NCBI RefSeq assembly: GCF_030272615.1
Contig: NC_081407.1
Coordinates: 154,519,548-154,583,547, forward strand
Origin: Cryptomeria japonica
Lineage: Eukaryota; Streptophyta; Pinopsida; Cupressales; Cupressaceae
Direction of reading: 5' to 3'
DNA: 64,000 bases
Both the position numbers and the translations under genes were made by a program. The notes beneath the pieces were generated by a model. That model did no database searches. It was not told where the DNA came from and worked only from the letters and a program-made list of their open reading frames with translations. This document shows, piece after piece, positions 1 to 11,817 of this stretch (positions are counted from its first letter, which is position 1; the number at the start of each line of letters is the position of its first letter).

Positions 1-15
1 GATAGGAATCTTTAT

Positions 16-3000
16 ATGCCACCCTTTCCACGCGGGTTCGAAACACCCAAATTTGAAAAATATAGAGGAAAGGGGGATCCCCGTGATCATGTCCAAGAAT
101 TTCATTCCGCTTGTCTTGAAGTGGCTTATGAGGACACATACCTAATGCGCCTTTTTCCCCAAAGCTTGGGAGGAACCACCACATCATGGTTTTCCCGACT
201 ACCAGGTGGCATTAGAACATTTGAGGAACTCATCCAGAAGTTCCTATCTCATTACTCTCATAACATTGAACGCGACATCACCATGGCTGATCTATGCAAC
301 ACCAAACAAAAACCAGGTGAATTATTCTCAGTATTCCTGTAACGATGGCGCCAAATGTCTAGCAGACGTTCTCTTCAGTTACCTGAACAAGAACTAGTGG
401 AAATTTTCATTTCCAACTTAAACGAAGAAATGGAATTTCACCTGGATGTCAAAGACACAGACTCCTTTAACGATATGATCACCAAGGGTATAAAATGTGA
501 AAGGGCACTCATCAAGAAAGGACTCATCAAAATCTTTAACGAACCAAAAGATGGTCCTCGCCTGCGCTTCAATAGTGATAAACCAAACTTCTGGAACAAG
601 AATAAGAATATCGTCAACGATGGGGTTGTGGATGCTCGAACTATCCAAAATGCACAACCTATGGTTCGGTTTGCAGGACAAAATCCTCCACCTCAGAATA
701 ACACAAATGTTCCTCCTAATCAAGGTCGCATCACATCTCATGATGAACCAAGACCTCGTCCACAAAAACAAAAATGCACATACACTCCCTTAGGGGAACC
801 CATTGAAACAGTAATGCGACAACTCATTTCTCAGAATTTGATCACTCTACCTAAGCTATCCAACTATGAGCCTCAAGTCAAACCAGCATGGTGGAGAGAT
901 ACTGAACACTGTGAGTTCCATCAAGGAAGAGGACACAAGACAAGTAATTGTCACCAATTGAAAGATCTCATTCAAGATCTAATTGATCGAGGAGAAATTG
1001 AGATTGAAGGACATGACCCAAAAACAACAAATAATGATCATCTGATGTTCAAGAATCCACTTCCATCACAAGATCAAAGGGGTCCTTCCACTTCCCGGCG
1101 AGGCACTGATACCACTGATTATACGCAGGCTGCATATAACTACACTGTAAATCACCTGTATGATGCCAGTGAACAAATTGCAACTATAACCTTCAAAAAT
1201 CCCACCTCCAATTGCAATGTTGTTACACATCGTGGCAAGGTCACCATCAAAGCAGCTCCACAAGGCACCACCTCCATCCCAAAGCAGTACAATCTTGTGG
1301 AACAATTAGACAAAACCCCTGCACTTATATCCATTTTAGAGCTATTGCGCCTATCGCCATCTCATAAAACAATCTTGGATCAAGCACTCCAAGAGGCGTC
1401 AGTCCCTGCAAACCTGAACACGGACCAATTTCAAGCCATGGTTGGAAATCTAAAGTCATCACCTTGTCTCACTTTTTCTGAAAGTGACAACTCTTCTTTC
1501 CAACAACCTCATAACGCCTCACTCCACATTGAAGGCTTTGTCAACCAACACAGGATCAAGCGAGTCTTGATCGATAATGGAGCAGGCCTAAACATTTGCA
1601 CACTACAGTTGGTCATAGCATTGGGATATGCAATAGAATCAGTGGATCCTCGCAAGAAGATCACCATCAAGGCCTATGATGATGCAGAGCGTTCATCCAA
1701 AGGAGTTGTGGTACTACCAATCCGAGTGGGCCCTGTGGTAAAGCACATCATCTATCAGATTCTGGACCTTCCTCTGCCATATAATCTATTGTTAGGAAGA
1801 CCTTGGATACATGCCATGCAAGCCGTTCCATCTACCTACCATCAATGTATCAAGTTCCCACATAATGGTGTAGAGATCACAATCCTGGGCGATGCAAATC
1901 CCTTTGCATTTTGCCATAATATCAGCCATCAACCAGAGATTACTGTTCCTAATAATAGGGAAGCTATTTCCTCCACATCATATGTAAGTCCCGCCTCTCT
2001 TGCCACTTCTAACACCCCTATACCCAAGCAAGAAAAGCTTAAGATGAAAGTCGCAGAGGAAGGTCCTGGAGAATACAACTTGAGTCAACTCTTTTGTGTG
2101 GGACAAATGCCCACTTCTCCTAGAACACATGGTAAACCACAGCAGTTACTCCAGCAACCACTAATCATGCCAGCATGTGCCTTGACGCCTTTCGTCCTTG
2201 GAAAGAGTCAAGAGGAAGAAACACAAGATGAGGACCTAGCGGAATGGATCTATAAAGATCCCATCACCACTGACATACCGCGAGTTACACTTCCTACGGA
2301 TCAGTATGGCAAAGGCCTTCTCATTATGCAAAGAATGGGATATGATGGTCAGAGTGCTTTGGGATACTGCAAACAAGGACGACATGAACCTCTGCTACCA
2401 GAATTCAAGCCCAAAGGTAATACTGGCCTAGGCTTTGAAAAAGAGATCCTTCCTAAACTCAGATTCAAAGGAAAACCTAGCAAACCATTTTGCCCGCCTA
2501 CTGCAAAGAGGATACCTTTCATAATCAAAGCACCATCAAGCATTATCCCCACTGCCCCATCGAGGCTCACAACTCCACCGCAATCGTCATCAATATCATT
2601 CATCCCACCAAACGAACCAGTAATCCCATCAGCAACACCATTTGTAGCAACAACTGTATGGAAACCTACAGCAACATCTATGGCACCAGCCATTCCAACA
2701 GAAGCCACTAAATCAACACTGGCGATACTTCCAGTGACAAATCCTTTAATCCCCATCACAGTTCCTGCAGCACCAATTACTACAAAGATACATAAACCAA
2801 TCACACCTGCCGTGTTCAACTCCAGCGACATCCCAGTATGGTATAGCAATCGGATGCTGGAAAGTGATTCAGAGACCGACTCACATGAGTGGGAATTTGA
2901 TTATGTACAACTTAACACTTCAGATGAGGAAGACACGTCACCACCTCCGCCACGCAAAGACATTCCTGTTTACGGAGAAGCACAGATAAAGACCACTTGG

Positions 3001-5886
3001 GTACCTGAGCTGGAAACATCTTCCACAGACCCTACGTCTCATCCTACGCCGGATTCTGATAGGGAGAGTACCATCAACGACCTTCACCACACTGTCTTAA
3101 CCCTCACTGATACATCTCCCGCACTTAACTTAATCGATGAAGTAATGCCCATTATCCACCCTGAACTCATCGAATGGAACCAACCAAATCCCCCATGTCT
3201 TGACCTCTTCCAAAACGATGAGGCTATCATTGACTTTTTGGAATTAAGGGATAATCTACCAAGCGGGGATCACAAAGCTGGATTCGCCATTGAACTTAAT
3301 AGCGCAGCATACTTTGGGGCGGATGCCAAACCCTTTAGCTGCAAAAATATAACATTAAAACATGGATCTTCCAGTGAAAACCACACTGTGGCACTGTTTG
3401 ATCCAACAAAAGTAAAAAGAAAGAGCGTATCCAACGGTGAAAACCTCTCTGAGGCACTTGAGGATGAAGGGTTTGACATTCTCCCTGCTAGTACACAACA
3501 GGAACGATCGATGATTCTCATTGAGGAGACTAAAGAATACAATGTGGGGACTCCTGAAAACCCTCATATCATACATCTGGCATCTCTTCTCACTCCAGAG
3601 GAACAGCCTCAATTTATAGAGTTCTTCCAACAGCGTCAGATCAACTTTGCATGGTCATATGCAGACATGCCTGGGCTTGATCCTGATTTAGTCATGCATC
3701 ATCTCATAGTAGCAAAAGGAGCCAAACCTATCAAGCAGAAGCTTCGTAAGATGCATCCTCAGATTGCCGTGCTAGTCAAAATAGAACTCAAGAAACTCCT
3801 GGATGTTGGTTTCATTAGACCAATTGATTATGCAGAATGGATCTCCAATATTGTGCTAGTTGGCAAACCAAAAGGGGGCATCCGCATTTGTACAGACTTC
3901 AGAGATCTAAATAAAGCATGTCCTAAGGATGACTTCCCTCTACCAAATATTGACATCATAGTAGATTTGACAGCAGGACATGCCATGCTTTCACTCATGG
4001 ATGGCTTTTCAGGATACAATCAAATAAAGATCGCACCAGAGGACCAACATAAGACAGCCTTCACATGTCCATGCGGCACATACTTCTGGAATGTAATGCC
4101 TTTCGGTCTAAAGAATGCAGGAGCAACCTATCAAAGAGCAATGACCACCATCTTCCATGACATGATGCATACTATAATGGAAGATTATGTGGATGATTTA
4201 CTAGCAAAATCACTTACTAGAGAAGGACATCTTCACATCTTAGATAAAATCTTTGATAGACTGGAACAATACCATGCTCGACTCAACCCAAAGAAATGTG
4301 TCTTCGGAGTGACCTCCGGGAAGCTTCTAGGATACATTGTCTCAAGCAAAGGCATTGAGGTCGATCCAGCAAAGGTTAAAGCAATCATGGACATGCCACC
4401 TCCAAAGAATATCAGTCAGCTAAGAACACTACAAGGACGGCTTCAATCTATCCACAGATTCATTGCACAATTGGCTGATAAGTGTCACCCATTCACACAC
4501 CTGCTACACAAGAACATCCGCTTTCAGTGGGATGCCAGATGCCAACAAGCATTTCAGGCGCTTAAAGACTATCTCATGAATCCACCATTGTTGATGCCAC
4601 CAGATCCAAGTAGACCATTATTGCTCTATATCTCAGCAACAAGTACAGCATTGGGTGTACTACTGGCACAACATAATACAGAAGGAAAAGAGTGTGCTAT
4701 TTACTACATCTCTCGCACACTGGTGGGCTATGAACTCAATTACACACCTATTGAGCGAGCTTGCCTAGCAGTAATCTTGGCAGCCACTAAACTGAGGCAC
4801 TATCTGTTAACACACAAGGTGCAACTCATTGCAAAGATTGATCCACTCAAGTATTTACTTAGCAAAGCAGCATTGACAGGTCGCTTAGCCAAATGGGTGA
4901 TGATTCTAAGTGAATTTGATATTGAGTATGTGGACCGTAAAGCTATCAAAGGTCAGGTTATTGCAGATCAGTTGGCCGATGCACCTCTCATAGGTGATCA
5001 TCCTCTCATTTCCAATTTTCTAGATGAAGAGATATTCATGATTACAGAAGCACAGTCATGGAAATTATACTTTGATGGTTCATACACTAGGCACGGCTCG
5101 GGGGCAGGCATTCTGTTTATCACACCTCAAGGTGATAGCATCCCGAAGTCTTACAGGCTCACATTTCCATGCACAAACAACATAGCAGAGTATGAGGCCT
5201 TGATCACAGGACTCAGATTAGCCATACAATGGAAATTAAAAGAATTGCAAGTATATGGCGATTCCCAACTAGTCATTCGACAAGCAACAGATGAGTATCA
5301 GACCAAAGATGATAAACTCATGCCATACAAGCAAATGGTGGACAATCTAAAGACATCATTTACTACTATCACTTTTGAGCAGATACCAAGAGATCAGAAT
5401 CGAGCTGCTAACGCTATGGCTACCATCGCATCTCTACTAGATCTTCCACAGAATTCAACACGCTACGAGTTCTTGGTAGAACAACTTTGGATCCCCGCTT
5501 ATGATATCCCTGAATCTGAAATGATATGTTGCCTTGTTGGTTCTGAATCCCCATGGTACGGTGAGTTCTACACCTATCTCCGCGATCACACCCTTCCTCC
5601 CAACCAATCAAATAACCAACGTAAAACCTTCATTCGCCAAACTGCTCGATATACCATTATTGCCGAAACCCTATACCAACGCGGTCTTGATGGTACTCTC
5701 CTTCGATGTCTAGAACAAGGCGAGATAACAAAGGCTTTGGAAGAGGTACATGAAGGAATTTGCAGGACTCACTCAAGTGGTCCGTCACTAGCCAAGAAAC
5801 TCATGCGAGCTGGATACTATTGGCCATCTATGGAAAAGGATTCCTACTACTTTGTCAGGAAGTGCAAAAAAATGTCAAGTTCATGA
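16..5886 (+). pseudogene. gag-pol: Tat Gypsy gag-protease-RT-RNase H polyprotein, one in-frame stop
   Basis: One frame stays open from 16 to 5886 except for a TAA at 340-342, in the gag capsid region, where a glutamine codon is the likely original. Domains in order are gag capsid (to about 550), a His/Cys-containing segment (about 880-960), aspartic protease with LIDNGAG near 1567, a G-patch-like segment (2299-2448), a Pro/Thr/Ser-rich linker (2490-3070), reverse transcriptase (about 3700-4330) with YVDD at 4186-4197, a first RNase H (about 4600-5000), a second RNase H starting LYFDGS near 5065, and the start of integrase with its HHCC zinc finger. The frame ends early because of a shift in an A run (5866-5872). 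With only two lesions in about 6.8 kb, this is the best preserved coding sequence in the window. The upstream piece begins at an internal Met because the true gag start is not in view. Confidence 0.9.
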
Positions 5887-6811
5887 CGACCTGATACATG
5901 CACCAGCACAAGAACTGCAACCAATCACAACACCATGGCCTTTTTGTCAATGGGGCCTTGACCTTGTGGGTAAAATCCATCCATCTTCATCCAATGGCCA
6001 TAAATTCATTATTACCGCCACCGAATATTTCACCAAGTGGATCGAAGCTATTCCACTTACCCAAGTCACCGGCAAGAAGATCGCCTCATTCATCCTCAAT
6101 TACATCATCTGCCGGTATGGTGTGCCCATGTCCATTGTCACAGATAACGGTCTTCCTTTCAAAAATCAGGATGTCCGTGAGCTTTGTGAGAAATTTCATA
6201 TCCAACACCGCTTTTCCACTCCCTATTACCCACAAGGCAATGGTCAGGCCGAAGCATCCAATAAAAACATATTGAGGATCCTAAAGAAGACAGTCAATGA
6301 TGTCGGCCGTGATTGGCATGTTCAATTGAATCCAGCGCTATGGGCATATCAAACTAGCATTTGGACCCCTACAGGTGCAACTCCTTATTCATTGGTCTAT
6401 GGTGCTGAAGCCATCTTACCTATTGAGGTCGAGATACCATCATTATGGGTTTCCTTGCATAATCTCATCGATGATGAAGCATACAGAGTATCCCGTCTTC
6501 AGGACTTAGAGTTACTTGATGAGAAGCGACACGCTGCATACAATCACCTCAAAGCCTATCAGCAGCGCATGAGCAGAAGTTACAATCACCGAGTTAGATC
6601 TCGTACATTTGAGGTAGGTGATCTTGTTCTTCGTGAAAATCCTCGCAACCAACCAAATAGAGAACATCAGGGCAAGTTCAAATCAAACTGGTTGGGCCCA
6701 TATGTTGTCACTGCTGTGTTCGGGTCCAGGGCATATCAGTTGGCTACTTCAGAAGGAGAACCGCTCGCAGATCCAATCAATAGCATGCACCTCAAACGGT
6801 TTTATACCTAA
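5852..6811 (+). pseudogene. Tat Gypsy integrase core and C-terminal domain, shifted frame
   Basis: This reading frame continues the polyprotein after a one-base change in a run of seven A residues at 5866-5872; six would keep the frame. It holds the Cys pair of the zinc finger, then the DDE core: the Asp in GLDLVGK, the Asp in VTDNG and the Glu in GQAEASNK are all present. A C-terminal domain with NWLGPYVV follows, typical of Gypsy integrases. The 5852 start is only where the frame opens (a TTG codon), not a real start. Apart from the shift the integrase looks catalytically complete. A programmed shift is possible but unlikely inside the zinc finger. Confidence 0.88.
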
Positions 6812-7420
6812 GGTGTACAGAGCATCAGGCTCCCCTACATATCAGAAAAATACCAAAAACATTCAGAAAATGTCCTGAAGAAAATACAAAAACATTCAAA
6901 AAAGTAAAGAAAAATCATGCATCCAAACGGTGAACAACCACTCCAGTGGCACCTTGGGTAAGTACGATGGCGAAAACCTGGCAAACAGGCGCCACTCGTA
7001 AAGGCAATGGCTCCAGTATCTTTCAGGCTCGTGGCGATCATATTCATACATACACACATCCATCCATCTAACCATGGCTTGTTATTTGATCTGCAATTAA
7101 GAAAGTACTCCATGCGTCTAGCATCCCACCTTTTCATAGTCAGGTCTACAAACTGGGGGCAGTACCCTTACCCTAGTGATGGAAGTGGATTCTACATTGT
7201 CTTATATATCATTACGTTCTTCATTCAGGCAATCATCAAAAAATATCAAAAAAAAAAACATTCAAAAATGACTCTCAAAATACCAAAAACATTCAAAATT
7301 GTTTCACAAAATCCAAAAAACATCCGAAAACCCATCAAAAATCAAGGTCAAGGTGATTGGATTGACTTATGGGAAGCATTTTATTGTGTTTATTGGATCC
7401 ATAATATAGTTTTGTGAAGA
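6812..7420 (+). other. 3' non-coding region of the Tat element with PPT-like tract
   Basis: No gene is seen. The stretch repeats a short A-rich word (forms of CCAAAAACATTCAAAA) near 6850, 6890, 7260, 7290 and 7315. A G-rich tract at 7150-7161 (AAACTGGGGGCA) resembles a polypurine tract, but no LTR start follows it. The other Tat-like element here has two similar tracts upstream of its true LTR-adjacent one, so this is probably an internal tract. Confidence 0.5.
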
Positions 7421-8080
7421 TTTGAGCCGACTTGCAACATTACACGTTTCATATTTTGATATTTTGTGAAGCTGACTTGTGCGAGATCATTTTTGCTAGT
7501 GTGGATATTTAAAATAGACTTGGTTAATGAATTTGGGTATGGATATGATGTGTGTAATTATTTTGGAGAGATAGAGTGCAGTTTCATGTGTGCACCTTGA
7601 GTTGTGTTGGCAGAGCAGAACAGAGCAGTTTATCATAACAGTGCAAGGGATCATTTTGTGCCTAACTGAAACTGTTATTTGGCATGGTCAGATGATTTTA
7701 TTCAGTTCATTAATCATTGTAATAATTCTCTATTAGCCTATAAGGCAGTGAGCCTCCCTCCAGGGTTGTAGCCCTATTTTTGTAACTGAGCAGTGAGCTC
7801 TACATAGTGTGCCTGAATGCAAGTGCATTCCCCTTTTTGTAATATTGTTTTTCTACTGGCCATAGTGGAATAATATTGTGGGTTCAAATCCCACCATGGT
7901 TTTTCCCCTTTCGGGTTTCTACGTAAAAATATTGGTGTTATGGTTATGTTCTTGATTTCTTTGTGTTTCTGCATTTCAAATTCTTATTTGTGCATCTGGT
8001 TGATTAAGAATTAGATTAATAAATTTATATATACTGGAATGCTAATTCACCCCCCCTCTCAATGTTCATTGATTCCAACA
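7421..8080 (+). repeat. Copia-type 5' LTR, left boundary unclear
   Basis: The right end, with a C-rich tract and CCAACA at 8075-8080, lies two bases before a primer binding site. The part from about 7740 resembles the LTRs at 52950-54217 and 60905-62032: a GTGGG/CCCAC hairpin, then CCATGGTTTTTCCC, then a TTTCTACGTAAAA-type box. The U3 start was not identified, and the Tat element may abut it around 7340-7500. Confidence 0.6.
7878..7894 (+). promoter_or_regulatory. Conserved LTR hairpin, copia LTR 1
   Basis: A five-base stem (GTGGG 7878-7882, CCCAC 7890-7894) encloses TTCAAAT. It occupies the same place as hairpins at 54005 and 61808 in two other copia-type LTRs and is followed by CCATGGTTTTTCCC. 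Its T-arm-like look is coincidental, because no tRNA surrounds it. It could act in RNA processing or packaging, which is inference. Confidence 0.5.
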
Positions 8081-8082
8081 AT

Positions 8083-8095
8083 TGGTATCAGAGTC
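8083..8095 (+). other. Primer binding site, initiator-Met tRNA
   Basis: TGGTATCAGAGTC lies two bases after the LTR end. It matches the 3' end complement of plant initiator Met tRNA except for T in place of C at the twelfth base. Confidence 0.85.
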
Positions 8096-8148
8096 TAGTT
8101 CCTCTGAGGAATCCTAACAACTTGAGGAAGATCCAGTAGATTGAATCA

Positions 8149-9307
8149 ATGGACTCTTGTTTGCAAAGACAACTTGTTGTGGCACTTGAAGATCTTGATG
8201 CAGCAATGAAGGAAAATAGTAGCTTGAAAAGAAATCTGAGTGCAGCTGAAGACTTCATTGAAACCCTAAAAGATCAAGTAAACAAATCTTGGGAAAAGAG
8301 AAAGGAGTTGATGGACAAGGTGAAGCAAAAAAGAAGAACAAATTGTTGACAATCAAATTCTACAAGTCAAGACTGATGAAAGTGAGAAGTTGGCTAGGGA
8401 GAATGCAATTTTGAAGAATGAGATGCAATCTATTATGATGAAGTTGACTAGGGAGATTGAAGACTAGAAGAAGAATGAAGAAAGCTTGACTCAATCTTTG
8501 AAGGACAGATCTGATGAATGTTGCAGATTGACATATGAGAATGATCAATTGAAGTTTGAACTGGTGTAGACAAAGAATGATGGACAAGAACTTTAGAGAC
8601 ATATCATAATTCTGAGAGATGAGCTAGCTACTGCTAATGAGTTCAAAGAAAAGTTCAAAGCTAGTTCAGCCCAGTTGGATGAGATGTTGGATAGTCAGAG
8701 ACATGGGAAAGATATAAGAGGACTTGGATATGAGAAATGAGAATCCTCCTATTTTGGACACAACAATGCAAAATCAAATCATCAGCAGAGTAAGAAACCT
8801 CTTATAAGACAGCCTAACACTTGTAAATTCAATTGTAGATGCTTTACTTGCAATAAATTTGGTCATATGGAAAATCAATGTAGAAGTAGGATGAATAATG
8901 TGAAAAATGGTCCTACCTTTACCGCTCAATATTTCATATGTAACATTTTTTGTCACAAGTCAAACATGTGCAGAGTAGTAATGAATAATTTTTAGAACAA
9001 AAGATGTTTTATATGTGGAATGTTTGGACATATATCTAACCAATGCAGGATGAGACCAAATCACATGAACTTTAGGCCTATGCAAAGGAATGGTGTATGC
9101 CATGCATGTAACAAAGTAGGTCATATTGCAAGACATTGTAGAAGCAAGAATGCACTGGTGAACAAGAACAAATTTGATGAGAAATGAAAAGCAAAGGTAG
9201 ATGAGATCAAAGATCAGCACAAGAAGATGTGGGTAAAGAAAGAAGATCAGAATGTGCAGAATGGCACCACACTTGAATCCGATGATGGAACCTCATCCAG
9301 TAACTAG
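8149..9307 (+). pseudogene. gag: Copia-type gag with coiled coil and four zinc-knuckle-like motifs
   Basis: The frame starts 54 bases after the primer site. It begins as a charged, heptad-rich coiled coil (LEDLDAAMKENSSLKRNL region), shifts frame near 8330-8350 and continues with several in-frame stops, mostly TAG. From about 8830 to 9150 it encodes CFTCNKFGHMENQC, a decayed second knuckle, CFICGMFGHISNQC and CHACNKVGHIARHC. The C-terminal KKMWVKK segment resembles DKIWKKK in the gag at 62083, which also has four knuckles. Gag would form the RNA-packaging particle. The copy cannot give a full protein without suppression of its stops. Confidence 0.75.
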
Positions 9308-9689
9308 GACTTTTTGGCGTTAGGGGTAATTTTTCATGCAAATCCTGAGAACCCCCTTGCAGAGATTTATAACTAGTTTTGGAAGGTTGTAGAAGATTTT
9401 TGTGGCGGTTTGGCAATCTGGTGAAAGAATTAATGAAAAATAGTGTAACCGAAAGCTTTAAGGTTGAAGCATTTATTATAACTTAAATTTGGTTTTCAAA
9501 AGTTAAAAATGCATTTTGAAAGCTTATTCTTCACAATACGATTGAGAGAAAAGAGAAAAGCATTTGAGTGAAAGAGATTTGACAATGAAACCAAGTTTGA
9601 AGCGATCATCTAGCAATTTCCTACACTCGATTGTGAATTAAAAGGTATTTATCTATTCGCGAGCTATCATTTAAAACCCTAGGATCATC
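9308..9689 (+). other. Spacer between gag and second gene
   Basis: No gene is visible. A short G-rich run (TTAGGGG near 9321) follows the gag stop, at the place where the related element has a better purine tract (63391-63401). An AT-rich TATTATA at 9474-9480 lies about 210 bases before the next ATG and could be a promoter element. The support is weak. Confidence 0.35.
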
Positions 9690-10795
9690 ATGCCATCTAC
9701 ATCTGGTATTTCTACTCCTCTAGTGGTTGATATTTTTGAGAGGGTGAGGCCCATTTTCAAGAGACATCCTTTCAAATCGATCGAAGACTATCAAGAAGTA
9801 GCCTTTTCTTCATTTTTGTATAGTGTTCTTCACAATGAAGATATTAGGGCATATATCTACTATGATATTAAGGAGCTTGGCATTGCAGATATTTTAACCC
9901 TTTATAACAAGCATTTGGCAAACAACCTTGGAAAACTAAAGCCGAAAAATAAGATTCTTCATGACAAGGGCTTCGTGTAGTTTGTTCATTTCTCAGTATT
10001 TGATGAAGCAAAATGGGTTTGGTATATTCTCAGCAAGGTTCATGATGAATTCATCTGGTTGGATAGATCGCATAAGATTACAAAGTAGATTATTCAAGCA
10101 GTCAAATGCTTAAGTGCAATCGTTGAAGTACTCAGACTAAGAAAAGTACAGAATAACACTGTGATAGCCACTACTAGTTCCAAATTTGACAACAAGGCAA
10201 TAACTATCAGTGATATCTTGGAGCATGATATCAGATTTTCCTTGATGGTGGTGAGGTACAAAGTTTATCAATCAAGTAGGCAGAACTCGGTCTCTGATAC
10301 TGTAATATTTTCAGCATATCAGATGCTCAAGGAAGATAAAAGGTATGATATGTGCATAGTTCTCCTAAATGACTTGATAAGTAACTTGAAGAAGATTAAC
10401 AGGACAAGAAACACACTTTCAAGTTTGGGTCCCTTCTTATTTGTTTGGTATTATACTTCTTAAATGAGATGCCCAGAATAAAAAGAAAATTCCAATGGGC
10501 TTATGACAAACCGGTGGTAATGCAAACTGGTAGATGATCTTCTATTGCATTACTATGTTGTTCTTCACAATCAGCGGAAGGGATGATTATGCATCTGATT
10601 TCATTTTCTATGCCATTTATGGAAGCCTCTTTTGTACCTAATGGGATTGCTATGTAATATGGAGGGGGATTTTTTGAATATGCCCTTGAGGCTTCTTGTA
10701 ATGGGTAGGTAGGCCTTAACTTATTTGGAGAAATACTGGAAGGTTTTCTTACTGGCTCTTTCCTTCCAGTGCTCATTGAACCAGACACCATGTAA
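9690..10795 (+). pseudogene. Second gene of the pol-less retroelement, unknown function
   Basis: I do not recognise this protein family. The frame opens with MPSTSGISTPL, is interrupted by TAG at about 9978 and 10086, runs on to TAA at 10461-10463, and resumes one frame over at 10469 (start MPRIKRKFQWAYDKP) to a stop at 10793-10795 with further stops inside. Joined, the reading covers roughly 365 codons. The first two thirds look globular and mostly helical. Near the frameshift a hydrophobic stretch (GPFLFVWYYTS) could be buried or membrane-associated. Residues 50-63 resemble residues 41-54 of the ORF at 63839 in the same position of the related element. No RT, integrase, protease or transposase motif is present. 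It might be an env-like or accessory product, or a captured host gene; none of these is shown. Confidence 0.55.
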
Positions 10796-10845
10796 GAATT
10801 TAAATATTAATAAAATTTAGTGGTAAATCCACTTTTATCAAAAAA

Positions 10846-10892
10846 ATAATAATAACAATAATAGCAAGTCATTTCGAGGTCCAAAAAGAGGG
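10846..10892. repeat. Fragment of an LTR end with AAT tract
   Basis: An AAT-rich tract is followed by a segment ending GAGGGTTATGACA. The same block ends at 39725 after a longer TAA tract, so both are copies of one element end. On the minus strand the next bases to the right read as a purine tract (GGGGGGGGGGAGGA) just before TGTCATAACCC, which would fit a minus-strand PPT and 3' LTR start. Only about 50 bases are recognisable here. Confidence 0.45.
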
Positions 10893-11209
10893 TTATGACA
10901 TCCTCCCCCCCCCCTTAAATTGTGCATCGTCCCGATGTACTAAATGTAGTCACATAAATCTATCCACTTAATTAAATGAATACTTAGTATTTATTTGATT
11001 ATTTAACCATCAATTAATATTTAATTAATTCATCTTAACCCTCTTCTCCTATTAATTAAATAAATTATTCAATTTATTTGATTTAATTCACTTAACCAAA
11101 TTCATACCATTAATTAAATAAATAAATCATATTTGTTTAATTAAATCTTCTCTCACATTTAAATAAATTAATATTTATTTAAATCCCCCAAAATCCCACC
11201 TCTCACATT

Positions 11210-11415
11210 TAAATAAATAAATCATTTATTTAAATCACCTTTATCCTCCACCCACTTGTATTTTCCTACAAAAGCAAGTTGCACAACTATTTTAAATAAA
11301 TCATTTATTTAAATCACCTTTATCCTCCACCCACTTGCATTTTCCTACAAAAGCAAGTTGCACAACTATTTTAAATAAATTATTTATTTAAAATCCTATT
11401 TATCCTCACCCACTT
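11210..11415. repeat. 79-bp tandem repeat, about 2.6 copies
   Basis: The word ATCATTTATTTAAATCACC starts at 11221 and 11300, and a decayed copy starts at 11379. The unit also includes CCACCCACTTG and AAAGCAAGTTGCACAAC. Confidence 0.85.
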
Positions 11416-11817
11416 GAAACCTTTAATGGTTTCCCTTAAAGTATTCAAACTTGATGGCTTTAAAGTCTTCAAACTTGATGGCTTCCTTCTATAGTCTTCT
11501 TAAGACTTTAATGGTTTTCCTTAAAGTCTTCAAGCCTTTAATGGTTCCCCTCAAAGTCTTCAAGCATTTTAATGCTTTATCTTCCTTTTTCTCATTTAAA
11601 TAAATTAATATTTATTTGAATATTTATCCAAATACAACTTGCACACATTTATTGAAATAAATGAATTTTTATTTTAATAAAATCCTATTTTCCCTCACCC
11701 ACCAAATCCACTTGCAAAATCTAATCCCCTTCTAGATTCTTCTAACCCCTTCCTAATTAACTTAATCCATCCCCTAATTATTGTCACATTCCTAAGCAAA
11801 ATGGAGTCACTTCTCAA

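Larger units (their letters stand above)
1..7420 (+). mobile_element. Ty3/Gypsy retrotransposon, Tat lineage, 5' end outside window
   Basis: The element carries gag, protease, reverse transcriptase, RNase H, a second RNase H and integrase in Gypsy order. The second, archaeal-type RNase H after the first one is a hallmark of the plant Tat group. The 5' LTR and primer site lie left of the window. The 3' LTR was not found: A-rich non-coding DNA follows integrase and gives way to a copia LTR near 7420, so the right end is probably truncated. The exact right boundary is uncertain. Confidence 0.88.
7421..10795 (+). mobile_element. Pol-less copia-type retroelement with gag and a second gene, degenerate
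   Basis: A copia-type LTR end, an initiator-Met primer site, a zinc-knuckle gag and a second unrelated open frame follow one another. No protease, integrase or reverse transcriptase is found between them or after them. The 3' LTR is missing. The arrangement matches the element at 60905-64000, so it looks like a family trait rather than a chance deletion. It is probably non-autonomous. The left boundary is approximate. Confidence 0.6.

Noticed and set aside
7878-7894. tRNA T-arm-like GTGGGTTCAAATCCCAC
   Set aside because: No acceptor, D or anticodon arms surround it, and related LTRs have the same hairpin with a different loop.
9690-10463. Calling the second gene an envelope gene
   Set aside because: There is one short hydrophobic stretch but no signal peptide or clear membrane anchor, so env-like status cannot be supported.
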